Shown here: positions 1 through 10,921 of the stretch, one piece after another | How the letters are laid out: each line of letters opens with the position of its first letter | How positions within the stretch are numbered: the stretch's first letter is position 1 | From: Sipunculus nudus | Taxonomy: Eukaryota; Annelida; Sipuncula; Golfingiida; Sipunculidae | Length of the DNA: 64,000 nt | Reading direction: 5' to 3' | Assembly: GCA_026874595.1 (NCBI GenBank) | Contig: CM049311.1 | Span: 10,009,676-10,073,675, forward strand | Translations under genes and position numbers: made by a program | The notes under the pieces: generated by a model | Seen by the model: the letters and a program-made list of their open reading frames with translations, nothing else | Database searches by the model: none | Told to the model about the DNA's origin: nothing

Positions 1-1225
1 CCACAAGGATCGATCCTAGGACCCCTACTCTTCTTAGTCTTTATCGACGACATAGGGGAAAAACTCACAAGTTTTCTTTGCGGACGATACAATGTTATAC
101 CTAGCCATAGAAAATCCCATCAGAGCAACCCAGATACTGAATACTGACCTTTGAAAGATTTACCAATGGTCAAGGAAGTGGCTAGTCACTTTCAATCAAG
201 GAAAAACTGAATCGGTACTCTTTTCAAGGAAAATAGCACCTGTAAACCTCCCTGACTTATACCTAAATAAAACAAAAATAACTAGACTCAAAATGCACAA
301 ACATCTAGGAATCATCCTTAGCAATAATTGCAAGTGGCAAGAACACATAAACTATACATTGCAGCAAAAGCACTGAACAAACTTCTGATCTAAAGCAAGT
401 AAAAATTTCTCCTAGATAGAACAACCTTACAAAATATATATTTTTCATATATCAAACTTCTTAGAATATGTGAACATCTTATGGAGCAACTGTACACAGG
501 AACAAGACCAGACACTTGAAAAAAATACAACTGATTGCTGTAAGAATTGTAACAGGAAGGGGTAAAAGGATAATCATATGAACTCTTATATCTTGAATCA
601 GGATGGGAAACTCTCCAAAAGAGAAGAGAAAACAAACAAATCCTCCTTCTACATAAAATGATAAACAATGAAAGTCCCCAGTATCTACACATTCTTCTTT
701 CACCTCCACATAGTAACATATACAATACCAGATTTGTAATACCCAACCTAACTCCAATACAAGCAAGAACTGATTTATATTTCAACTCTTTTCTCCCAAA
801 ATAAATCAGTTATGGAACAAAATGGATCTTGATAAGAAAGCTTTCCTAACAAGTGCTTCATTAAACTACCAATTAAAAAAAAAATCAACTCTGAGAACTA
901 AAACACCTAGGTACTACAACTCAGGAACCAGAAAATCACAAATAATCCATGAATGCATGAGAATGAAATGTATAGTGATCAAAATTATCACATGTACACA
1001 AGACATATTAGTGACACCAAAAAATGTCAATGTGGCCACCCATCAGAAGATCCCAACAACTAACTACTGCAATGCCACCTCTATAACTCCACTAGGAAAA
1101 CATACTTACCTAGTGATACCCCATTAAAAGTTCTACTTTTTGGCGACCCAAAAATAGATGACAAATCAAACAAGGAAATATTCGAATCAGTAGCAAACTT
1201 TATTGAAAACTCAAACAGATTCTAA
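1..1225 (+). pseudogene. 3' part of a degraded LINE (non-LTR retrotransposon) reverse transcriptase ORF
   Basis: The window opens inside a reverse transcriptase. Bases 1-54 read PQGSILGPLLFLVFIDDI, the RT motif before the active site. After a one-base frame change, 74-109 read FFADDTMLYLAI with the catalytic F-ADD box. Further pieces follow in shifting frames with stops: a thumb-like stretch to about 375, GWETLQKRRENKQILLLHKM from 601, the block around 822-1090 (DLDKKAFLTSASLNYQLKKK), and a tail with FGDPKIDDKSNKEIFESVAN ending at the stop 1223-1225. The order matches the C-terminal half of jockey/CR1/L2-group LINE proteins, as is common in molluscs. At least four frame changes or stops make it dead. 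The 5' part lies outside the window. The clade is inferred from motif style only. Confidence 0.9.
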
Positions 1226-1570
1226 CATAAAATAATTTGACGTTCTTGACAAACTCATCCCCTACCCACCAAAACTCTCTCTCTCCTCTCAACTGGCACC
1301 TTACACTTTCCAAATCACAACTATAAACATAGTCATTATGCTATCCTCATCTTCCATGATACTTCAGTCATCAATATGTTAACATCACACCCCACCTGCC
1401 ATGCATCAGAAAATTATCACTTTAGAATTCAGGAGCGAGCTTCATAAGCTTTAAGTAGCTTGCGCTCAATCTATTGATTCATGTTTATATTTATATGTGG
1501 GCTTAGGTAGGATACCACATAAATGTACTTACTATGTATTGTGTCAATAATTCATTCAAACGAACTATAA
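1226..1570 (+). repeat. probable 3' untranslated tail of the LINE remnant
   Basis: Non-coding sequence directly follows the last RT-ORF stop and becomes A/T-rich. It holds a short CT-rich run near 1270-1290 and a GCTT-rich patch near 1437-1470. No poly(A) tail or target duplication is clear, so the right edge is a guess. Confidence 0.4.
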
Positions 1571-1584
1571 ATGTATCACCTTTG

Positions 1585-1991
1585 TTATACTATATTGAGT
1601 AGATTAAGCTTATGAAAGCTATGGACATGTTGGGCTATTATAAAGAATATAAGGTTATATGTGAGTAAATGATCTATGAAATAACCTGAGGCAAATACAA
1701 CATCTCTAAAAGGAGCCACATAGTCTTTATTCTCACATTTGTCATATTCTTTGTTGATGCAAGAAATACAAAGCCAGACAATTCGTTTACTTTGATGACA
1801 CCATCTTGTTTGGCAGAACACACTGAGTAAAGTTTTCTTGTTTCTGGAACTGTTGAGTACTTGGTGTTGTCTTGAGCTCTGTTAACCTCACCTTTTGCAA
1901 GATAGAAAAATCTTCTTTTGCGAAGATATGCTGACCTTTCAATTTCCTTATCACTAAGTGAGACATTACAAGGTATATAGTTCATATGCAT
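1585..1991 (-). other. unrecognised minus-strand ORF remnant in two frames
   Basis: A 105-codon minus-strand frame starts at 1991 (MHMNYIPCNVSLSDKEIERS...) with a protein-like composition, including SAYLRKRRFFYLAKGEVNRA. From about 1821 a second frame on the same strand looks more protein-like, with a cysteine cluster CISCINKEYDKCENKDYV. The pair could be one ORF with a frameshift near 1750-1800. I do not recognise the family. A dead transposon ORF or a chance frame are both possible. There is no homologous copy elsewhere in the window. Confidence 0.25.
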
Positions 1992-1995
1992 TTAA

Positions 1996-2439
1996 AATCA
2001 CAACTTTGCTATTAGCAGTAACTGCACAATCTTACATAAAATTTAGGCAAACATAATGTGTCTTCAAAGATGGCTGCTGCAGAATCATTGTGTCAAAGGT
2101 GCCACCTAGGCATTAAGTAGTACTCTTAGCATTAAAGACCAATATATCAAGTGACATCTGTTGGTAGTGATTAACTTGTGCAAGGATTAGGCAAAACTTA
2201 AGTGTCTGTTCTACCCATGTCCGAGCCTCTGTTTCCAAGCCTCCACCACCCTAACCCTCGTGTTTATGGCCTGACAATTTAATATACATGTATATTATGA
2301 AAAAGCAGTGAACACTGCTGAAAAGTAGAGAACATTTCCTAAACAATGGTTCCAAAATACTTGGAATTATTCACAATTCTATACTGAAATCACATTGGAG
2401 AAATAATTTTTTTGAAAAATATGGAACATCACCACCCTT
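1996..2439. other. unassigned sequence
   Basis: AT-rich sequence without an ORF, repeat copy or terminal motif that I recognise. It may be plain intron or the 5' remains of the HLE-D fragment that follows. Confidence 0.4.
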
Positions 2440-3167
2440 TTCAGTGGACCAGTTCAGGACACATGACCACCTGCTGCACAAGTTTGGGGGCGCCACCTAC
2501 ATTTTCTGATTTTGAATGGATTTTTCAACTTTGGCCTTAAGAGCGGGACATCTCTAAAAGGAATTTACCGTAGGAATTTTATTTCATTGGTGAAGATGTA
2601 AATCGACAAAATCTCGGTCAAGTGATGGGTGACCTTGACCTATTTTTCTGTTTAGAGCTGATAATAGAAAAACACTTAGAAGCTTATTTCTATGGAACCT
2701 TTGGGTGGATTTTCATAAAACTTACTATGATCATTGGGACTGATGGTCTGTACCTGCTGCACAAGGTTGGATGTGCCACCTACAATTTCTGTTTTTTAAT
2801 CAATTTTTATCAGATTTTTCAAATTTGGCCCTGTAAGTTGGATATCTCCAAAGTTATTCAACACAGGAACTTCATTTCTTCATCGATGATGCATATTTGC
2901 AAATCCTTGGTCAAGTTCAGAGATGGGTGACCTTGACCTACTTTTCAAGGTCACAGAGCTTAGAATAGTAAAAAATTTAGGAGCTTATTTCTCAGGAAGC
3001 ATGTGTTGGATTGTTATGAAACATGGTACATACCTCTCCAGTTTAGATTTATAACTGAGACATGTACAGATATACATCCATGTGAGAACAAATATTTTGT
3101 ACTTGTTCCTGTTACCACCTATAAACACTTTCTGAGGGCTTTTTTCAGCTTCTACTGATATTCTAGT
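2440..3167 (+). mobile_element. HLE-D fragment (5'-truncated Helentron-like element)
   Basis: The segment repeats the internal units of the complete HLE-D copy at 45415-46460, with the shared phrases GACCTTGACCTA, a TCTCGGTCAAG block and the GGGGGCGCCACCT box. It ends with the family's 3' end: inverted motif CTGAGGGCT near 3132, hairpin TTCAGCTTCTACTGA, and terminus ATATTCTAGT followed by T. The 5' terminal palindrome (AGCCCTCAGCC) is missing, so the left edge is approximate. It lies upstream of the first FN3 exon, presumably in an intron. Confidence 0.75.
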
Positions 3168-3279
3168 TATTTCAGTTAATAAATTAAATGTGTATTATTA
3201 TACACTACTTTCTTCCTTGTTCTATATTTTACAGGATTTCATATATTTGCAATGGGTATGTTAAACACATTATTTTCAC

Positions 3280-3285
3280 ATATAT

Positions 3286-3331
<46 letters not shown>
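3280..3331. repeat. (TA)n microsatellite
   Basis: About 50 bases of nearly perfect alternating TA, interrupted once near 3299. It lies in the intron just upstream of the first FN3 exon. Confidence 0.95.
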
Positions 3332-3332
<1 letters not shown>

Positions 3333-3540
3333 GTCTGTTTAGAAAAAAAAGGAAATTCTTTTTTGGTCATGTATGTATGCCTGGTAGTCCTTTCCTGATT
3401 TCCTTCAAGTCAGAGGGGAAAAAATAAAAAGTATTCCACATCAGGTAATCCATATTAGGAATTTTTGGGACTCAATGACAAGCTTATGCCTGGAAAAAAT
3501 AAGTGAATCTGTGTGTGCAATTCTTTTTTGTAATCTCCAG

Positions 3541-3819
3541 TACTGGGAAAGGCCTCTGGTCTTGAGGTTAAATCTGCCACTTCTGACTCTTTTGATGTGT
3601 CCTGGACAAAAGCACCTGGCAGGAAGGACACCCACAAGGTAGACTGTGTTACCTTCACTGCCCTATGTCGTAATGGAACCTGTTCAGGCTCTGATGATGA
3701 GGCAGAATCATGTAACTGTACTGGACTCTGGCCAGGCTGTCTGTACACAGTTACTATAACAACACAGAGGGAAGGTTTCACAGACAGACCATCAGATATC
3801 AGTGTTAGAAATGTCACAG
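3541..3819 (+). CDS. FN3-domain exon 1 of a multi-FN3 protein (internal exon)
   Basis: This is an internal exon of 279 nt (93 codons) encoding one whole fibronectin type III module. A pyrimidine-rich acceptor ends TAATCTCCAG at 3540, and the donor is ACAG|GTAATT at 3820. Both introns are phase 1, as is usual for shuffled extracellular FN3 modules. The frame begins at 3543. Diagnostic residues are the B-strand Trp in SFDVSWTKAPG and the F-strand Tyr in LWPGCLYTVTITTQREG. It has six cysteines (CVTF, CRNGTCS, CNCTG, GCLY), more than a standard FN3, and several N-x-S/T sites, so it is probably extracellular. A tyrosine phosphatase receptor (PTPRB/PTPRJ-like) or other adhesion protein would fit; the window does not decide. 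Confidence 0.8.
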
Positions 3820-4088
3820 GTAATTTGCTTTATCTTAACACTGCATATACTTGTCATCGTAAAATTTTAGATGAAATATATATATTTTGAAATTGTGTAG
3901 CAAAATAACAGGTAATAAAAGTCTTTAAAAATAACTGTTTTGCCAAAGAAGAACAACATTGACTTGTTGTCCCAGGGTAATATTTTTAACGTTTTGTGAT
4001 TTTTTTAACTTTTATGTCTGTGGGTCTGCACAACCTTAGTGCCATCTGAGTGTCATGTGCCTCAAACTACTTTATATTTTGGGTATAC

Positions 4089-5609
4089 AGGCCTCCCACA
4101 CTGGTATAAAATCACAAAATTCATAAAATTTCCGAAATTGGCATAAAATAGCATTAAATAAGTAACAAAACATAAATCATAAAATTTTGTTGTAATTACC
4201 CAAATACATTTGTTTCAACTTTAAAGTCTATGGCTATTTTGCATAGTGTCCAAACTACCATTTGTGTATATTTGCATTGCATTTTACACAAGTGGTGTGT
4301 GGGCTAGAGTAAAAATAGTTCTTTCTTGTAAAGCATGAAAATATCATATGCAATATCCTTAACAGCTGTTGAGATATTCATGACCTAAACTGCTGCATAT
4401 ATATATGATGTATATGTCACAATGTAGATGGGAATCCAGTTGAGTTTGGAACTCAACCAGCTGAAATGGGAATTCTGATCTAAACAGTTGAGATGGGAAT
4501 AATCACTGTTATTCCAGTCTCAACTAGTTTACATTTGATTTCATTGTACACTGGTTAAGATTGGGATTGCCAGAAGGGTACCAGTTTACTTTAGGATATC
4601 CTGAAATACACTAATTCACTTTGGAATATCAAAGTGTATTGTCACCCAAGCACTAAATTAACAGTTAATATGATATTCTTGTGTACACTTGACAGAAATT
4701 GAAACTTAAAATAAATCTTAATAACAAGGGTAAGATATTCTACTGTAGATTAGTGTATTTCAGGATATTCCAGAACAGACTGTTTCACCTAGTTACATAT
4801 AACTTATAAGCTATAATACGAAATTCTAAAAAAAAAATGATTCACTTGTGGATATCTCAATGTGAACCAATGTACATTGGAATATTCCAATTTCAACTGG
4901 TTGAGTTTTTATAAAACAATTATTCTCATCTCAACCGTTGGAAGATAGCCAGTTGAGATGGGAATTCCTATCTCAACTAGTTGCAATTGATTTTCCTTCT
5001 CAACTAGTTGATTTTTCCAAACTTAACTGGATTCCCATCTGCACTGTGACATTTACAGTCATTGCATCATGCATTAGCAGCATGGTTTATATAAAGGCTA
5101 CAAATGATTAATATACCCTTTAAGAGATATTTTTCTAAATTTGTGCTAGAATTTAAATTGTTAGAATGTAAAAATGAATTCTTTTTAATGTAGCGGTAGA
5201 ATTTTCTATTTTTCTATAACTTTGTTTTAAAATAGTGCTGGAATTATAGAAAATAAGGCAAGTTTGAGGAAAAGGATAAACTTCTTATGCAGTAGTCCTA
5301 GGAAGAATCATAATTAACATTACTTGCAAACTTGTTGGGGTTCTTCCTGGCTCTTTTTTTTTTTTTTTTGACTCCTATGTGTGTCCCAGTAATAGGTGTT
5401 ACAAACTTAATAGAATCAGGTTTCTGCTTTTTCAGCTGTATTACCTGTGTTATAATCATGTGCAAATGCTATGAAAAATATAGGGACCTAGTCCGAACAG
5501 CATAAACTAACATATAAAAGCGCTTGTACAGAGCATAAAAATGTCATAAATTTCTCCAATAAATGTCATAAAATCATTAAAAAAATTCTCAAAAGTGAGT
5601 GGGAGGCCT
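4089..5609. mobile_element. hAT-like DNA transposon remnant (non-autonomous)
   Basis: The ends are inverted copies: AGGCCTCCCACACTGG on the left and GTGGGAGGCCT on the right. They are flanked by an 8-bp near-duplication, GGGTATAC (4081-4088) and GGGTATAT (5610-5617). Both sub-terminal zones repeat CATAAAAT-type words. An 8-bp duplication with short TIRs suggests hAT. No transposase ORF is present. A second MITE (4416-5050) sits inside. Confidence 0.7.
4416..5050. mobile_element. MITE with about 45-bp terminal inverted repeats
   Basis: The left end starts GTCACAATGTAGATGGGAAT and continues through a TCCAGTTGAGTTTGG block. The right end is the inverted counterpart with a few differences and ends GCACTGTGAC. 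The interior repeats TCAACTAGTTGA-like palindromes (near 4972 and 5000). It is non-coding, and it is nested within the hAT-like element, so it is younger. Confidence 0.75.
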
Positions 5610-5633
5610 GGGTATATCCCCTTTTATCAATTA

Positions 5634-5828
5634 CAGAAGTGGATCCAGAGGGGGGGGGGGGGTTCCCCCTATTTCACCTGAAGCAACCTTTTTTAAGGGG
5701 TTTTAGATCTTATTTTGCAGCCTGCCCCCCCCCCCCTTTTCCGGACCTGATGACCTTTTTTTTTTTAGGATTTTCATTAGTCCTCCTGGGTTGGACCCCC
5801 CTTTTCCTAAATCCTTGATCTGCCCCTG
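5634..5828. mobile_element. short MITE with G/C-run termini
   Basis: Imperfect inverted ends: CAGAAGTGGATCCAG plus a G-run on the left, and a C-run plus GATCTGCCCCTG on the right. AATTA flanks both sides (5629-5633 and 5829-5833), a possible target duplication. The element is about 195 bp, non-coding, with homopolymer G and C runs at 5651-5664 and near 5726-5738. Confidence 0.6.
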
Positions 5829-6620
5829 AATTAAGCTATTTGCCTTTATGTCTTAAGAAATATGTGGTGATTGGAGGGTGAAAGAAAGATTCAAAAAGTT
5901 TTGACCTGGCTTAATTTCACATAACACAGCATTTAACGTGTTTGTATAGTAAAAGCGTAACAAAAGAAATATTAGACATATTTTGCAGGTTAATTAATAT
6001 ATTATTCTTTAAAACTCTTGCCACATGTAGTATTTGCACCCATTTACCTATAATATGTTGTTTTAAACTAGTTAGCTCAGCTGACTATAAGTCATCTGAG
6101 CTATAGTCGTGGTCCATTGTCCGTCCGTCTGTCCATCCGTCCGTCCGTAGATGTGGCACCTTTTGAAACCGTAAGACCTAGGAATCCAAAATTCAGCATA
6201 ATGTTAGATGTCCCCAAGATCTCCTACCAAGCTGAAAACTGATTCTTTGCGACTTCATTCCTTTGAGAAATTAAGGAAAAACCTCAGTTTTTTATTAAAA
6301 ACCTATTTTCACACTTCAGGACTGCCTAATATCAAAACCACTCATCTGTTTTTCCTCATATTTCCTATAAATAATCCTCTATATAATTCCTATGTACATG
6401 CCAGAAATTAGGTCTGTATTATATAATTTAAAAAAGTTATGGGCCCAAACATAATGCATTTTGTAAATAATCAGGAAAGAAATTTTATCACTTAACACAA
6501 AACTTGTTAAAGCTAAGCACTTTTTTTCCAGTAATATTACTTTTATTAATCAAAATTAAATTGTATACCCAAAATTAGATCAAAATCTTTTAAATTTTTT
6601 AAAATATTAGCAAAAAATAA

Positions 6621-7614
6621 ACAAGGGACCTATGGGTCACTATGCTCAGCTGACGTTAACCTTGAAGGTAAAAATCTAAAATAATATCAAATGGAGATAA
6701 AGTGTAAGAGGAAGAGGTAATAAAGGCCATGGTTGGTTTATATGATTGGTTTGTATTGATGAGCAAGAAATTGTTGCAAATAATATTTTGTGACCTGACC
6801 ATGTGTTCCCTAATGTTGAAACTGAAGCATGTGAGCAGTTTGTGAACAAATGATCTGTACAATTACCATGATCATTAGTTGGCTTTTCGATTAACTGTTG
6901 ACATTTCAGTAGTTTACACATTTGTTCAATCAAATCTTTTTTTTGTATAATATAAATTATTAAATATGTTTTTTTTTTTATGAAATGTATACAGTTGAAA
7001 TATAACTAATTAACAACATAAAACATGGCAAACAAAGCCTGATCTCAAATTCTGCTGATGCAGGAAAATAATGAACAAATGTTTGTAACAAATCCTCATT
7101 TTCTTATCACATCAATTTTTTTTAATTTAAGTTTATATTTCTATACATTTTCAATATAACATATATATCTGAATATAAAAGTTGATTCATAATTCTCAAT
7201 TGCATCATCATAAATCTCAATCTTGTCAGATAACACCACATCATGCATACAAATGTTTATTTATTTTTTACCACAAAAATATATCTTTTAAATCTGCAAA
7301 ACAATAAATGTCTAAAAAAAATACTTGATTTAGATTTCACAATTTTGAATTGTGTCTTTATTTATCCATAATGTGCTTCATATTTTATCATAATTTAAGC
7401 ATACTGATGGGTTCCATTATGATTGGTAAAATCATTTAAAAGAAAAATGATTTCTTTAAAAATGTTACATTACACAACATTGCATCTTCTGGATTATACC
7501 TTGAATTACTTTTTAAGGAAAGTTTTTGCATATCAGAGTGGAAACAGCATTACAATTAAGGAGATACAGTGAAAACAATAACAATACTGCATAACATTTG
7601 GTGGGTTGGGTTTG

Positions 7615-7646
<32 letters not shown>

Positions 7647-8538
7647 ATGGGGTGGTGATATCAGAATAACTGTACACCTGTCACAGCAGGGGATCTCCCC
7701 CAGTGACTGTAACAAATCAGAAACCCTGGCATAGCTGACTTCCAGTGACCTGGAGTGGGACCCTGCATCTGTAATCTGTAATCAAAGCAAATGACTACAA
7801 TAGAGCCTCAAGAAAAAAATCAATAACTAGCTTAATTTTCAAGCTTTTACTTCCAAATTTCAGATTTAAACAAATTAAATATTTATGTTTACATGCTGTG
7901 AAAATTTAATCAATGGTACTTACAGGAAAAAAACGTGCCATGGTCAAAGTTGGGCAAAATTTAAGGTACTGATTTTATTTTTATGCTAATTACTTAAAAA
8001 ATTTACAAAATTAAGATCTAATTTTGGGTAAACAATTGAATCTTAATTAAACATAGTTATATACTTGGGAAAATAGACTCTAGTTTGAAAATTTTTCATG
8101 TTAAGTGAGTAAATATTTTTCCTGATTTTTTACAAAGTCCATTATGTTTGGGCCCATAACTTAAAGAATTTATACTTAACAGACTTAATTTCTGGCATGT
8201 ACATAGGAACTATATAGAAGAATATTTATGGTTAATATGAGGAAAAACAGATGAGTGGTTTTGAAATTAGGCAGTCCTGAAGTGTGAAAATAGGATTTAA
8301 ATAAAAAATTGAGGTTTTTCCTTAATTTCTCAAAGGAACGAAGTCGCAAAGACCCAGTTTTCGGCTTGGTAGGAGATCTTGGGGACATCTAACATTATGC
8401 TGAATTTTGGATTCCTAGGTCTTACGGTTTCAAAACGTGCCACATCTACGGACGGACGGACGGACGGACGGACAGACGGACGGACGACGGACAATGGACC
8501 ACGACTATAGCTCAGATGACTTATAGTCAGCTGAGCTA
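6621..8538 (-). mobile_element. HLE-A copy nested in HLE-A1, reversed
   Basis: On the minus strand it starts at 8538 with TAGCTCAGCTGACTATAAG and a long (GTCC)n run (about 8450-8490). It continues through one standard module to about 7920, then a different core with a poly-C tract (G-run 7616-7645 on the + strand). It ends at 6621 with GTGACCCATAGGTC and CCCTTGT. It is the only HLE copy I can orient on the minus strand. It interrupts HLE-A1 inside a poly-A/poly-T stretch without target duplication. Confidence 0.85.
7616..7645. repeat. poly-G tract (30 bases)
   Basis: An uninterrupted run of about 30 G on the + strand within the reversed HLE-A. Other HLE-A copies carry C/G runs in their cores (41470, 43565, 53847), so the tract seems to be a family trait. 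Confidence 0.95.
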
Positions 8539-10174
8539 AAAATTGGTACCTTAAATTTTGCCCAACTTTGACCATGGCACGTTTTTTTGCTGTAACTGCT
8601 GTGGATTTAATTTTCACAGCATGTTTTTGTTAGCATTTCAACTGTTAACACCAAAAATTTGAAACCAGTTGATCAAAAACTGTAGATTTTATTCAAGTTT
8701 TCAAGCACCATGTCACATATTTGCTAGTGTTATGCAGTTTGCTAGAGCTCAGCTCCCCAGCTTCAGCTCTAAGTTCCTTAAATTTGGCATACAGTTAGAT
8801 TTCTCCAAAATCCCCTACCATGCCAAGAATTGGGTCACTAGGACTTAATTCCTTCGAGATATTAATGAAAAACTTCATTTTTCCATTAAAAACTCATTGT
8901 TACACTTTAAGACTGCCTAATATCAAAACCACTGATCTGACTTTGATCATATATAATATACATATTTTTCTATACATTCGCTATGCACATGCCAGAAATG
9001 ATGTCAGTATTGTGTATTTTTTTTAAGTTATGGGCCCAAACATAATGCACTTTGTAAAAAATCAAGAAATATATTTACTCCCTTAACAAGGGCATTGCTG
9101 AAGCTAGAGATTTTATTGTCAGGGATGTAACATTATTTAATCAAGATTCAATTGAATACCCAAAATTAGTTCTGAATTTTTCAAATTTTATATGTTATTA
9201 GTATAAATATAAAATTAGTACCTTAAATTTTGCCCAACTGTGACCATGGCACGTTTGTTTCCTGAGAGCACTGTTGATATAATTTTCATATCATGCACAC
9301 ATAAGGATTTCAGCTTTTTAGTTTAGAAAGCTGAAAGAAATTGGCCAAATATTGTAGCTTTTATTAATGTTTTTTATGAGACCCTGTCAGACTTTGGCTC
9401 TCTCCAGCCCCTCTTGAGTCACCTGTATGTTGACCTTGTTGACCTTTCATCAAATTATGCACGCTTGAGGCGAGAATCCAGGCAGCTTATGGCCAGCCAC
9501 AGTTGATCCAGGTGTCCAACCCAACTCATCTAGTAGTTTTAACCAACAACATAACAATAAACAATAAATTAATAAATTTTTCTTGGTTTTTAATAACAAA
9601 TTAAAGAAAAATAGAAAAGGAATTTGTTAGTTTATAATAACAGGAAATTAACTTGCAGTTACTGATGATATAAGAATCTTGTATCGATGGGTAGAATGTC
9701 ACATATTCCAAATAACACCATGCAGTCACCTATGGCATTTTTCAGTTCATTTTTAATGATAAAGAAGTAAATCATATTATTCATTACTAATCATTAGGGA
9801 TTATATGAAGGAAATTAATGATAGACAAAGATGCAGTTGATAATATTAATCTAGATTCCTACTGTGTCTAGTGTGTACATTGATGTGAAATTAGCCCAAA
9901 ATGAATTTTTTACAGTTATTTTTTAATATAAATAAAAGCCATTAAACCAGGTACTTATGATCATTATTGAAATGTGTGAATTTTGTATATTCTGGATTCT
10001 CAAAATCATTGTTTGGTGAAAACTGAATAAATACCAGACATGGTGCAAATACTTTGTAATTGTATTTAAATACGAATATGATTATGTACTCCATTATAAA
10101 ATTTCTTGCATAAAGAATGGGAATTCAGGTAAAAATGAAAGTATATGAATACTCGTGCAAATACTTTCAAAATG

Positions 10175-10198
10175 TATTCATGAATGCATTCATGAATA
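10175..10198. repeat. 24-bp perfect palindrome in the HLE-A 3' third
   Basis: The half-site TATTCATGAATG is followed by its exact reverse complement. It is identical at 25241-25264 and 59738-59761, and slightly altered near 22491, 38201 and 61328. It could extrude a cruciform. It lies about 380 bases before the element's 3' end. Confidence 0.85.
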
Positions 10199-10657
10199 TA
10201 TTCTTTAATATTATTTTAATAATCATATCAGTTATATTTCATTTTAAGAAATCATATGATTCTCTTATTATTTTTAATAAAAATTATATTTGGGACAATA
10301 TTTGTAATTTTTTTAATAAATAGTTAAACTCTTATATTATATGTTCTGCTTATAAGTTATATGGCCAAGTCAAAATCTGTGTGACAGTAGCACTCCATTT
10401 GTTAATAAAATAAATGAAATCAATCCTCTTCCCTGTCTCCAAAGATACTATCAAAATCATACATATAACTCATAATACAGCTTATATTTATTACCACAAA
10501 AAACCAGCATGTGCCTCATTTCTAAATATTATTTTTTATCATATATATCAGCTGAGCGTCGTGACCCATAGGTCCCTTGTTTTTCACTTGATCTATATCT
10601 TATATAAATTGCAGTAATAACAATTTGTTTGTATTTTGTTCTTCTGACCTTTTTCAG

Positions 10658-10921
10658 TGCCCAAGCAGCCAGATAATTTAACATTAACAAGAAATACCCT
10701 CACCACCCTTGAAGTCAATTGGACTAGTCCTGTTGACAGTGAATACACCAACTTTATAGTATCAGATGGTACTAAAGAGACAACAGAGGATCGTCACACA
10801 ACATCCAAAGAGATCTCAGGACTTGATGCTAATAAAGAATATGATGTCAGTGTCAGGAGCCGAGCCAACTACAATGGTCTCTACCAAGACAGCTCTTCAA
10901 CCAGTAAAACATTCTGGACCT
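10658..10921 (+). CDS. FN3-domain exon 2 of the same multi-FN3 gene
   Basis: Internal exon of 264 nt (88 codons), phase 1 at both ends. The acceptor follows a long pyrimidine tract (CTTCTGACCTTTTTCAG, ending 10657). The donor is ACCT|GTAAGT at 10922. The frame starts at 10660 with PKQPDNLTL. FN3 landmarks are the Trp in LTTLEVNWTSPVDSEYTNF and the Tyr in LDANKEYDVSVRSRANYNG. It ends KTFWT. Same strand and same phase as exon 1, 6.8 kb upstream, makes one gene likely. No cysteine cluster of the exon-1 type is present. Which receptor or matrix protein this belongs to cannot be told. Confidence 0.85.

Larger units (their letters stand above)
6073..10580 (+). mobile_element. HLE-A1, Helentron-like element split by a reversed HLE-A
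   Basis: The two parts are 6073-6620 and 8539-10580, together about 2.59 kb, the length of intact copies at 23059-25659 and 57540-60144. The 5' end is TAGCTCAGCTGACTATAAG, an imperfect palindrome closing at CTGAGCTA, followed by a (GTCC)n run. The interior is two diverged modules of about 1 kb, then an AT-rich 3' third. The 3' end has CAGCTGAGCG at 10549 (inverse of the 5' motif), the hairpin GACCCATAGGTC, and the terminus CCCTTGT before T. Removing 6621-8538 restores the uninterrupted sequence. No Rep or helicase is encoded. Confidence 0.85.

Noticed and set aside
6120-6150. (GTCC)n clusters at about 6120, 8455, 12340, 23112, 56600 and 57590 as possible CRISPR-like arrays
   Set aside because: The units are four bases long with no spacers, and they sit at a fixed place behind the HLE-A 5' palindrome. 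They are microsatellites.
7533-7715. Proline-rich minus-strand frame
   Set aside because: It is produced by the 30-base poly-G run.
10117-10323. 68-codon frame repeated at 25183 and 59680, and minus-strand frames near 24957, 59454, 61045, 22665, 25416 and 61505
   Set aside because: They recur only because the HLE-A copies are nearly identical. Composition is extremely A/T-driven, and other copies carry stops or shifts.
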